From Carettochelys insculpta (Eukaryota > Chordata > Testudines > Carettochelyidae), in contig NC_134137.1 in NCBI RefSeq assembly GCF_033958435.1, positions 242,590,501 through 242,654,500 of the forward strand: a stretch of DNA of 64,000 nucleotides, given 5' to 3'. The position numbers and the translations under genes were made by a program. Position 1 is the stretch's first letter, and each line of letters begins with the position of its first letter. Of the stretch, positions 46,998-56,531 are shown one piece after another. The notes below the pieces were generated by a model. It did no database searches, was not told the origin of the DNA, and saw only the letters and a program-made list of their open reading frames with translations.

Positions 46998-49900
46998 GCA
47001 GATTCCCTCAGATGGTAACAATGCAACAGAAGAAGAAAGGACCTCTGGATAAGTAGCCTGAGTTTAAACTGACTCGGGCCCTTCTTTCTGATCCAGCACT
47101 GGACCCGCACCTTGTGGCCAAGGAGAACCTCAGTTCTTCCTGGGAAGGGCTGGAAGACCTATGGCCTACTGAGGTCCATAAGATAGACGGGTGACCTGTG
47201 GTAAGCTTTTAACATGCATATAGGAACTTACTGTTTTAAAATATATCTCCTCTGTAGTGCTTCCACTTTAAGAATGAATGTGCTTGCTTAGAAGCAACTA
47301 TATGGTAATTTGTGGCTGCTGGCAATTACAGCCTCTAAAGAGTAAGCAAAGCTCAGGCACTGGTCCGTTTAGACAGACCGTGTGGCTGGCTGAGACTGTC
47401 ACAGACAGAGAGCAGTGCAGGTTGGAAAAATCCTGGTCTGGAGTGAGAGCACCACAGATCTCTGCCCAACAGAAGTGTTCGTTGTGGAGCCAGGGGCCTA
47501 CAGTGTGGGCCTTTGAGGGGTAACACAGATGCAGTTGCCATGAAGCACGTGGATGAGGTTGTCCAAATAGAGTTAATAAGGTATCAATGGGCAGTGATAA
47601 AACTGAACCAGAAGGTTTTTTCGCTAAATTACTTTAATATTCTCTAGTCCTAACAAAATCCTGCCCATAGGGTTAGAAAATGCACTGAGGCCAAAGCAGA
47701 ACAAAAATGTCCGGCCTGCTTCCCAGCCTCAGCTGTTGGAGCTGGTGATGTGGGAAAAAGGAATCCGAGTAAACCCTGCACTTGTCTTGTCACTGTGACA
47801 TACTGAGTGTCCTCGGGACAGAGAGCAGCCGGTGTCTGGTTTTGTGCACAGCAAGCTCGGCTCCCCTCTCCCCTCTCTTCCCTGCCCCACCCCTCAAGAT
47901 AAAACCCTTGAAAGAGAAGAACCTATTTTGCTTTGCATGTAAAGTTCCCTCCCCTGCAACTTCCTCACAGCAGAACAAATCAAGCTGGGCGTCCAAATCA
48001 AGAGCAGAAGCCAAACCTTGTAAGAGAGCCCCGTGCTCCCGGAAATCACAGGGGCAGTATCCCTTACCAAGCAGTTGCAGAGAGCAGAAGCCGTCTGGCT
48101 GACACCAGGACACACACTGTGTTGCCACTTTGACAATTTTGGTATATCTCTCCCCATTCCTTTGAAGACAAATGATTTGTTGCTGAAAATTGGTGGCTTG
48201 GCTGCTCCCCTCCCAATTACCCAGACACGGCTGGTTGTGCTTGCTGAGCTGCTATCAAGCCTCTCTTTCCAGCTGCAAGGCCGCGTGACTCTCATTCTCC
48301 AAAAAACTCCTGGCTCAGCATCATAGGAGAAGGAGGGATTAAAAAAATGAGCTCATACCAGCTCTTCCAATAAGTCTCTTAACGGCGAGTCGTATGAGCT
48401 CGTCATTTCTCCTGCCTCCCTTCCCAGTCTCCGATCCTCTGTTATCCTTGGCTGCAAACTTTTGAAGGTCCCAGTAGGGATGGCTGGATTGGGACAGGAT
48501 ATCCCATTCAAAAGCCCAACTCCCAGTGTGGCTTTTTCCTGCTGGAAGCAGTCATGAAATGTTTTTTTCCTAGAATGGTTTGTCTGACCTACATATTCCA
48601 ATGCTGTGTGATCTGCATTATTTCACTGACCTACATTTTCATTTTGAAAAATAAAAAGCCTGGGGAAAAGGGCCAGTAGAGAGGTCTGGGAAGCAGGAAC
48701 CCAACCCCCCTGTAAAAGATCTCCAAGTGGCTGCCTGAAAGGAAAACAGATTATGCAGCTTCTTCTGCACCTCCTTATTTTCTCCTCTCCCACTGTCCCC
48801 CCTGCCATTGTCCCCCCAGTCCCTCAAAGCTGTTTCTGCGTAAAAACCAAAACAGTTTGCCCACCAATTCAGTTTCAACTTTCTAATGAAATACCAGGGT
48901 TTCTCCAGACCTCTACCCCTCCCATTTGGAAGTCAACTTACCCCCAGTAAAAAGAAATTAATATCTGTAGGGACACAGTGCTCCCCAATTTGCAGCATGG
49001 GCCTCCCCTCCAGCTACAAGGTGCTAGCTTACTGGTGAGTGGGACTGGGGTGTGAGGTCCACCGCCAGACAAGGCAGAAAGGAGTCCCAGAACCCAGTTA
49101 TCAGCTGACAGAGGGGGACAAAACATGAATAAACAGGAAGAGGGGGCCAGGCCACGGGGTCAAAACAAGGTAAACCGAAAGGGGCAATTGACAGCTGGGC
49201 AGCGTGACAGTCTCTAATCAAAGACCATGTACAAGATGGACAGTAGCAGTGTAGGCTTCCACGTGCATAGATAGGGCTCTGCACAGTTACAAAAATATGG
49301 ATTTGAGTCCAATCCACACATGCTGGAAACAACATGCATCTGATCTGCAGTCTGCTTCCCACCTTTCATGTGTATGTGCATCCCCACCCTGGCAGCAGCA
49401 AGCGTTCTCAGCACCTCGCTCTCAGGAGCAGCATCTGTGGGGGTGGGGGGTGACCTAGAGGGTGCTTGTCCTGCACTCCGTTGGGAGCTCCTGATGAAAC
49501 AGAGTAGGACAAGCATGTACACCGACCATGCTCCTCCACAGGAACAACACAACCCCACTCCCTGGTAAGTGCCAGGCAGGGCAGAGCGGGACAAGAACCT
49601 GTGCAGAGCCCTTTTTGTAGTAGCTGCATCCACTCCAATATCTGTAAAATGAACCGTGGCTATCTACAGATTTGCAGGGCTCTACACATACAATATACCC
49701 ATGCTACGTATTTGGACCCCTCTCTGGTCCTTCACCATACCCCAACTCACAGGGGTTGTCCTTGGGCACATGAGCTTAGCCACCATAGCTTTAATTGTTC
49801 CTCTCTGCACTGACAAATCCCAGATTATTCTCCATTATAGCTGACAGTGCTGTCTTCCTCCCTGTCCCCCAGGCTCACAAACTGGGAGCCATCTTGGATT

Positions 49901-50229
49901 CCTGACTCTCATTCTTCCGATATCCAGGCTGTATCCAAACCTAGCCTGTCCTTTCACCACAACTTACTGAAACTCTGACCTTGTCCTCTCTATGCTAAAG
50001 TCAAGAACGCTGTCCCAGGCCCTAATTGTGAACATTTTAATGGAGTGGACCATTCTGTTAATGACTTAAGAGTATGCGTGTTATTGAAAAAAAATTTTGC
50101 ACCGCTATTCAAAGGGAAACAGCCGAGCTGGCTTTTATATTCAAATTCGGCACATTAACACGTGGTTTGAAACGGGATGGGAATTATCTGAGTCACTATA
50201 GGGGCTCATCTGCATACTTAGCTTAATCT
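46998..50229. other. Unique non-coding sequence
   Basis: No gene is supported. The ORFs at 47790-48326 and 49214-49633 lack domains and overlap on both strands. The 50085-50215 segment is AT-rich and non-repetitive. Nothing further is seen. Confidence 0.5.
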
Positions 50230-50491
50230 AAGTCTTGACCTTCCCCCCCTACCCCTCCACTCTCTGATTTGCTCATCTTGATCATTTTTTTCTGATTTGT
50301 CCTCCTTGCTTATTGTTTTTGGTTCTCTGTGTCTTAAATATTGAGTCTGTTCTGGTCTGGCTATGGTCTGAAGAAGTGGGTCTGTCCCATGAAAGCTCAC
50401 CTAATAAACTATTTTGCTAGTCTTTAAAGTGCTACTTAACTGCCTTCTGTCTTGTTAGTATATAGACTAGCACGGCTCCCTCTCTGTTACT
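50230..50491 (+). mobile_element. Penelope-like retroelement remnant
   Basis: The sequence GTCTGAAGAAGTGGG...GAAAGCTCACCTAATAAA, then TTAGTCTTTAAAGTGCTAC-like sequence, ending TAGACTAGCACGGCTC, is a dispersed amniote repeat type. It carries a hammerhead-like core (separate entry). Penelope-like elements are known to carry hammerhead ribozymes, so I infer this class. No reverse transcriptase or GIY-YIG ORF is present here. Confidence 0.5.
50368..50394 (+). ncRNA. Hammerhead-ribozyme-like core
   Basis: CTGAAGA (50368-50374) matches the conserved CUGANGA box. AGTGGG (50375-50380) and TCCCAT (50385-50390) can pair as stem II around a short loop, and GAAA (50391-50394) is the second core box. Stem III and the cleavage site are not clearly formed in this copy, so self-cleavage is unproven. 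Confidence 0.5.
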
Positions 50492-50566
50492 ATTAAAATA
50501 ACAAAAAGATTAGCCCTGTATTTGAGCAGTGGGGAGAAACAAGTTAAACCAGATTAGGGACCCGTA

Positions 50567-51395
50567 GGCTAGGTCTACGCTTCATGATAAAGTCAAATTT
50601 AAGGTAGTTAGCTCAATTTTACAACATCTCTGTCTTCATTGTAAATACCATTAGCTAGATTTTAGGGAGCACTAAGATCAATATCATAACGTCATCAAAA
50701 GCGGCTGGGTGTAGCATCAAGTTTGAATTTAAAATTTCAAATAAAGACTAGTTTGGAAGTACCATGTCCTAAAATTGAATTTATTAGCCTCCAGAAGTGT
50801 CCCTTATGTATCCCACAAAGCTACGCGGTTACGCATTATATATGGCCACTTCCATCTCTGCTGCTTTCCAGGTGTGCAGAAAGTAGGTCACAGGAAGCCC
50901 GTGAATTTGAATTCATCACCAACAACCCTGGGAAATATAAGGGGTAGGCAGAAGCTATAATTTCTTTTACCCATCACATTGCACCATATCGGTGGCCATC
51001 GCATCAATGGCCATCTTTTGCAATCATGAGCACTCAGGGTAGTAGTCTGCTTAGTTCTCAGGGCCACAAGAGACCTCCAGCATGAAGCCGTCAGGCAACT
51101 CTGGATCTCCTTGCAGTATGGGGAGAGGAATCAGTGGCGAGTAGACTTTGAGTGTCCAAGTGCAATGCAGACATATTTGAGAAGATGTCGCACAGATTGA
51201 TTGCCGGAGGTTACTCCTGGGAATCTATGTAATACCAGGTGAAGATGAAAGAACTCCAGCAGGCATATTACAAAGTCCGGGAAGCCAACCAGTGGTCCAG
51301 GTCATCTCCAAAGACCTACCGCTACTATGAACAGCTGCACATACTTCTTGTGTGGGACCCAACCACGTTGCCTATTCTTAATTTTGACACTCCTG
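50567..51395 (+). mobile_element. Older Harbinger element, left part
   Basis: It starts GGCTAGGTCTACGCTTC and includes a decayed SANT gene (51060-51395), then is interrupted by Harbinger-3. It continues at 56082. Its own transposase is not seen and its right terminus is uncertain (somewhere after 56250). Confidence 0.65.
51060..51395 (+). pseudogene. SANT-like gene of the older Harbinger, exon split by Harbinger-3 (first part)
   Basis: Conceptual translation gives AVRQLWISLQYGERNQWR, then after stops KMKELQQAYYKVREANQWS and YRYYEQLHILLVWD. This is the SANT-like trihelix of Harbinger partner proteins (compare VRSKVKELRQGYSRARDAAS in Harbinger-3). Stops near 51200 show it is dead. The coding frame runs PILNFDTP up to the CTG at 51393-51395. 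The same frame resumes after 56084 (separate entry), so the two parts were one exon before Harbinger-3 inserted. Confidence 0.8.
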
Positions 51396-51753
51396 GGCTA
51401 CGTCTACACGTGAAGACTACATCGAAATAGCTTATTTCGATGTAGCAACATCGAAATAGGCTATTTCGATGAATAACGTCTACACGTCCTCCAGGGCTGG
51501 CAACGTCGATGTTCAACTTCGACGTTGCGCAGCACCACATCGAAATAGGCGCAGCGAGGGAACGTCTACACGCCAAAGTAGCACACATCGAAATAGGGAT
51601 GCCAGGCACAGCTGCAGACAGGGTCACAGGGCGGACTAGCGCTTCCGGGGCAACAGCTAGCTGCTCCCTTAAAGGGCCCCTCCCAGACACACTCAGCCTG
51701 CACAGCACACGGTCTGAGGAGCCATAGGCACACAGACCCCGGGCGACGCAGGC

Positions 51754-53050
51754 ATGGACCCCCAGCAGCAGCAGCAGCAGCAGCTAGAGGTCCACCCAGC
51801 CCTCCCGGCAGGAGCAGGGCTTGCCCTGGCCCATGCCATGTGGGAGGCAGCTGAGTACCTCCTTGCCCCAGGGGAGGAGCTGCCCCCAGGGCAGCAGGGC
51901 TCAACCCCCAACCCTGCAGCACCCCGCCCCCACCCCCGCCTCACACGCCCGCAGCTGTGGAGCTACCCCACCAGCACCGACTGGTGGGAGCGGCTGGTGC
52001 TTGGAGAGTGGGACGACGACCGCTGGCTCAGGAACTTCAGAATGAGCCGGCAGACATTTATGGAGCTGTGCCAGTGGCTCACCCCCGCACTCAGGCACCA
52101 GGACACCGCCATGCGGCGTGCCCTCACAGTGGAGAAACGGGTCGGCATCGCTGTCTGGAAGCTGGCCACTCCAGACAGCTACCGATCCATGGGGCAGCAG
52201 TTTGGTGTCGGCAAGGCCACCGTCGGGGCTGTCCTCATGGAGGTAAGAGAACCCACGGGGGGAGGGCAGCGCAGGGGAGGGGGGCCCGAGCAGAGGAGGG
52301 CAGGGCAGGGGAGGGGAGGGCAGAGGAGGGCAGGGCAGGGGAGGGGAGGGGAGGGCAGGGCAGGGCCACGCACACCCTGCTCACCCCTCATTGGTGCTGT
52401 CCCATGTGCTTTCCCTGCAGGTTGTGCATGCCATCAATGCCATGCTCCTGCACAGGCTCGTGAGGCTGGGGGACCCAGATGCCACCATCGCGGCCTTTGC
52501 CACCCTGGGCTTCCCCAGTTGCTTCGGGGCTCTGGATGGGACTCACATCCCCATCCGCGCCCCGCATCACAGTGGAGGACGCTACATCAATCGCAAGGGC
52601 TACCATTCTGTGGTCCTCCAGGCCTTGGTGGACAGCCGGGGCCGTTTCCAGGACATTTATGTGGGCTGGCCTGGCAGCACCCATGACGCCCGGGTTTTCC
52701 AGAACTCGGGCCTGTGCCGCCGGCTGGAGGCGGGGACCTACATCCCCCAGCGGGAGATCCCTCTGGGGGACACCACCATGCCCCTCTGTGTCATTGCAAA
52801 TGCGGCATACCCCCTCCGGCCCTGGCTCATGCACCCGTACACGGGCCATCTCTCCGCTAGCCAGGAGCGCTTCAACCAGCGCCTGAACCACGTGCGCCAG
52901 GTGGTGGAGCGCTCATTTGGCCGCCTGAAAGGATGCTGGAGATGTCTCCTGACCTGCCTGGATGCGGGCCTCAACAACATCGCCCTGATTGTGGGTGCCT
53001 GCTGCGCTCTGCACAATTTGGTGGAGAGCAAGGGGGAGGCCTTTTTCTAG
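51754..53050 (+). CDS. HARBI1-like DDE transposase of Harbinger-3 (two exons)
   Basis: This is the nuclease that excises and reinserts the element. Exon 1 (51754-52242, 163 codons) opens with ATG and a seven-glutamine run, then FRMSRQTFMELCQWLTPAL and a helix-turn-helix ending QQFGVGKATVGAVLMEV. The intron (52243-52420) has GTAAGA and TTCCCTGCAG. Exon 2 (52421-53050) continues in phase with VVHAINAML. The catalytic triad is intact: FGALDGTHI (D202), GSTHDARVF (D252) and VERSFGRLKG (E326), numbered in the spliced protein. The frame ends at TAG 53048-53050, giving 372 residues. The same frame then continues for 42 codons (VREALQAHFDDEAAG to TGA at 53177), so the TAG looks like a single late nonsense change. 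Human HARBI1 is a domesticated relative of similar size. Confidence 0.92.
51763..51783 (+). repeat. (CAG)7 coding polyglutamine
   Basis: Seven CAG codons directly follow the MDP start of the Harbinger-3 transposase. Confidence 0.95.
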
Positions 53051-53179
53051 GGCTGGGCTGTGGAGGCCGGCAGGGCCGACGTGCAGCCACGCGCTGCCCC
53101 CAGTCGGCAGGTGGACCCCGAAGGGACCCGGGTCCGGGAGGCCCTGCAGGCCCACTTTGATGATGAGGCCGCGGGGTGA

Positions 53180-53529
53180 ACTCTGCCAGGCCCCCCACTG
53201 CCCACCCCTTCCTCCACCACACTCCCTGCCCCAACGCCCACACCATGGAGCACCCAACCGCACCCCCCTCCCACTTTTCCTGGACAAATGACAGCACGCA
53301 CTTGTGGCTGAACTTAAACTGCTTTTTCTTTTAGAACTTTTTTTTTAACTATAAATAAAACAAGAACAAACTATATACAACATGTGGAACCAAAGTAATA
53401 TGTACAAATAAAACAATAGTAATAAAAAAGTGTGTTCAGTAATAAAAAGAAAACCAGGGATGATAAAGGGGAGAACTATTTACATGGGGGGGACGGGGCA
53501 AACAGGGGGCACAAAATAATAAGTCCCAA
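53180..53529. promoter_or_regulatory. Shared 3' region with polyadenylation signals
   Basis: This stretch lies between the convergent genes of Harbinger-3. It carries AATAAA at 53354-53359 and further AATAAA/AATAAAA words near 53405-53450, which would serve the plus-strand transposase transcript. It is AT-rich in contrast to the GC-rich genes on either side. Confidence 0.55.
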
Positions 53530-54706
53530 CTATATACAAGGGGGGGGCCACATCCTGGTCCCCTCGCCCCTAAAGTCCGGCACTGGGCGTGGGCAGCCGG
53601 GAGCCCCGCCACGGCCGCAGCCCTGTCCGGGGCTGGCTGGGGGCGGGCGGACCGGAAGATATGCCCGGCGAGTCTCAGCTGGCTCCAGGGGTCCCTCAGC
53701 GCTCTGGCCCTCGGCGGTCGGTGGCGGGGCGACGGCGGACGGGACGGCGACGTGCGGAGCAGCTGGTGGTGCGGCGGGTGGAGCAGGCAGGGTGGACACT
53801 GCGGCAGCCGGCGCGGCATGGGGGGCCAGGTAGTCCACCAGGCGGTTGAAAGTCTCCATGTAGGCCCCCCATGCCTCTTGGCGCCAGGCCAGTGCCCGCT
53901 CCTGCAGGTGCAGGTGCTGCTCCGCGACCTCCAGCTGCCGACGGTGGATGGCCAGCAGCTGGGGGTCCATCGCCGTTGGCTGGTGGTGGCGCGGGGTCCG
54001 CCGTCCAGCCCGCCGTGGGGCCGGTCGGTCCTCGGCCGAGGGGCTGGCCTGGAGCGATGGTCCCGGAGGGCTCTCCGGGACCACTGAGGCCTCGCCGGCG
54101 CTCTCTTCCGGTCCTTCCAATGGTGCAGGTGCGGGACACAGGAGAGGAGGGGGGGAAGAAGAATGGAGACAGGCGTTAGTGTGGGCCCCGAGCCGTGGGC
54201 TTTGTCCCCCCAGCCCTGTGCTGCAGGTTCCCCATCCCCGTCCCCGGGAGATGCTGCTGTGATGGATGGGGTTTAGGGGTCCCCCTGCCCTGCACCCCGT
54301 CCCCTGGTGGGAGCGACTCTCACTTCACTCCGCAGGGTCTGACAGGAGAGGTTTCTTAGGCCACAGATGCCCAGTTTCTCCCAGGAGTGACAGCACCAGC
54401 TGTCAGAAGAGACAGTCCTTCCAACCCGTCCTGGGGAGAAGACCCCAAGGGGTGCCCCTCTGGGATGCAGCTTTCCCCCTCCTCAGGCTGGCTGCCTACC
54501 AGCTCTCCCTTCCCCTAGCCTCTACCTGTGGCCCCTGCCCTCCCCCCCAATTCCAAGCCAGCTCGGCTCCTCCCTCCTCTTTGTTCAGGGCAGAGGTGTC
54601 ACATGCCAGCTGTAGCCCCACGATCATCCTTTGCCCCTGGGAGCTATTCGGCTGTTGTTGCTCATATCTAGCCTGTCTCCCTTTTGCACTCCCCCCACTC
54701 CATCAC

Positions 54707-54743
<37 letters not shown>

Positions 54744-55718
54744 GGGGTGTCCCACCCCCTCCTCCCAGGGGCCCCTTGAGGTTCCGCTCCCCCCTGGCCC
54801 GGGGATGGGGCATGGCACTGTCGTGTGGGGTGGGGGGGGCAGGGGCTGATGCACTGCTGTGAGGGACATGGCCCTGCTGTCCTTGGGGCCATGGCCATGT
54901 GAGCATGTGGGGGGCCCTGGACACATATCTATTACCCCCCACCCCTCAAGCCCAGGGGTGTACACCAGAGGTGGGGACATACCTGTCGGTCCACTCCCAC
55001 GGTCCGGAGATCCCCGGGGGGCGGAGGCCCGGCTGCTGCTCCGGGATGGCAGGAGGAGGATCTGCAGCCCGGATTCTGTGGAGGAGGAGCCCCCCTCCTC
55101 CTCCTCCTCCTCCTCCTCCTCTTCCTGCCACGATGTCCCGGGGGTGGGCTCCGGGGGGGGGCCCCCGGGTGTGGGGCTTACCTCCGGGGCAGACTCTGGC
55201 TGAAGGGCCTGCTGGGGCTCGTCGGCCGAAGTATCAAGGGTGGCCGGAGGGGAGGAGGTGTGCCGGGGGCCCAGGATGTCCCTGAGCTCCCTGTAAAAGG
55301 GGCAAGTGACGGGGGCGGCCCCAGATCGGCTGGCCGCATCCCGGGCCCGGGAGTAACCCTGCCGCAGCTCCTTCACCTTACTCCTGACGTGATCAGGAGT
55401 GCGGGCAGGGTGACCCTGGGCAGCCAGGCCGTCGGCCAGCCGAGCGAACGCATCCGCGTTCCGCCTCTTGCTCCCCATTACCTGGAGCACCTCCTCCTCA
55501 CTCCAGAGCCCCAGCAGGTCCCGCAGCTCGGCCTCCGTCCAGGAGGGGCCCCGCTGCCGCTTGCCAGCCTGGCTGCCCGCCTGGCTGGGCTGGCTGCCCT
55601 GGCTCCCCTTGGAGAGGTCTGCTGGGGGGGCTGCCGGGCAGCCATGGCAGGTGCTGGCCCTGTTCTGGGTGGCTGAGGGACGTGCAGGCTGGCCGCGTGT
55701 CTGGGCTGCTGCCTGCAC
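53530..55718 (-). CDS. Myb/SANT-like partner protein of Harbinger-3 (two exons)
   Basis: This is the DNA-binding helper of the transposase. Exon 1 runs to 54983 and has the trihelix (about codons 59-150: WTEAELRDLLGLW, RNADAFARLADGL, HVRSKVKELRQGYSRARDAA, CPFYRELRDILGP), then a glutamate run from a (CTC)n tract. The donor is ACAG|GTATGT at 54982. The acceptor GGAAG before 54113 joins in phase (GPT then GPEESAGEA). Exon 2 (53530-54113) has MDPQLLAIHRRQLEVAEQ, a helical coiled segment, and a proline-rich tail. The spliced length is about 440 residues. The frame shown opens with GTG. The likely ATG (55643-55645) is one base out of frame, on the other side of a seven-G run (55624-55630), so a single-base indel there is suspected. 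Confidence 0.85.
54710..54743. repeat. (CTG)11 tract in the SANT gene intron
   Basis: About eleven CTG units lie within the inferred intron (54114-54982) of the Harbinger-3 SANT gene. They explain the glutamine- or leucine-rich shadow ORFs on both strands. Confidence 0.95.
55094..55126 (-). repeat. (GAG)n coding polyglutamate
   Basis: The CTC repeats on the plus strand encode a run of about ten glutamates in exon 1 of the SANT gene, between the trihelix and the donor. Confidence 0.93.
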
Positions 55719-56081
55719 GTTCCCTCAGCTTCCTGCACAGGAAGGGAGGGGGAGGGTACCTTTAAGGGGCCGCTCCACGTGGCCACCATTGAGCTGAGGG
55801 GCTGCAGAGAGCGTCTCTCAACCCCTCAGCTGATGGCCGCCATGGAGGACCCCGCAATTTCGATGTTCTGGGACGCGCAACGACTACACAGTCCCTACTT
55901 CAACGTTGAACATCGAAGTAGGGCGCTATTCCTATCCCCTCATGGGGTTAGCAACTTCGACGTCTCGCCGCCTAACGTCGAAGTTAATTTCGAAATAGCG
56001 CCCGACGCGTGTAGCCGTGACAGGCGCTATTTCGAAGTTAGTGCCGCTACTTCGAAGTAGCGTGCACGTGTAGACACGGCT

Positions 56082-56249
56082 CTGGAGGCCTTGTTTCAGA
56101 GTCCAGGGTGAGCCAAGAGGAGCAGAGGAGCCAGGAGGAAGTGGCCAATGGAGAGGAGATGGGGCCCAAGAATGCTGTTCCTGACAGCTTGGAGCTCTTC
56201 GCCTCTGTGCTGGTCCCCTCTATACCAGTCCCTGGGGCCAGCTGTTCTG
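56082..56249 (+). pseudogene. SANT-like gene of the older Harbinger, second part of the split exon
   Basis: Reading on from the CTG duplication in the frame of 51060-51395 gives GGLVSESRVSQEEQ, an acidic EEVANGEEM stretch and PDSLELFASVLVP, the usual acidic linker after the SANT domain in these proteins. It ends at 56249 before a donor GTGAGT at 56250. No stop lies between the junction and the donor. Confidence 0.75.
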
Positions 56250-56421
56250 GTGAGTATTTTCTTCTGATTTCTACAAACAGGTTGCAGCTGGGTATAGGTA
56301 GAGGTACAGGTAAGTGTATGGGTATGGGCTCGGGTCAGCAACCTGCAGCTCCAGAGCTGCATGCGGTCTTTAAGGAGCCATTTCCGGCTCTGGGCGCTGC
56401 CACTGTTGACTCCTCTTGCAG

Positions 56422-56531
56422 CTCCCTGCACTGCCCCACTGAAATAATGGGACTAAATTGAATTGGTTTAATGGACAGCATTAAACCAATTCAATCTAGT
56501 TCCATTATTTCAGCGGGGGCAGTGCAGGGAG
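56422..56531. repeat. Long inverted repeat, arms of about 52 bp
   Basis: Left arm 56422-56473 (CTCCCTGCACTGCC...GGTTTAATG) pairs with 56479-56531 (CATTAAACC...GGCAGTGCAGGGAG) across the 5-bp spacer GACAG, with a few mismatches. No target duplication was recognised. It lies within or just after the older Harbinger. Confidence 0.88.

Larger units (their letters stand above)
51396..56081. mobile_element. Harbinger-3: nearly intact two-gene PIF/Harbinger transposon
   Basis: The termini GGCTACGTCTACACG and the complement of the right end, AGCCGTGTCTACACG, are TIRs. CTG is duplicated at 51393-51395 and 56082-56084. The ends hold many TCGAAATA/TTCGAAGTA palindromes. Transposase (plus) and SANT gene (minus) converge, with AATAAA signals between them (first at 53354). 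CpG is abundant (for example 53570-54130 and 55240-55720), and both genes are nearly free of disabling changes, so this is the youngest DNA transposon in the window. Confidence 0.93.

Noticed and set aside
56096..56461. ORFs at 56096-56431 (minus) and 56108-56461 (plus) as separate genes
   Set aside because: The plus frame is the continuation of the older SANT exon split by Harbinger-3. The minus frame is its shadow.
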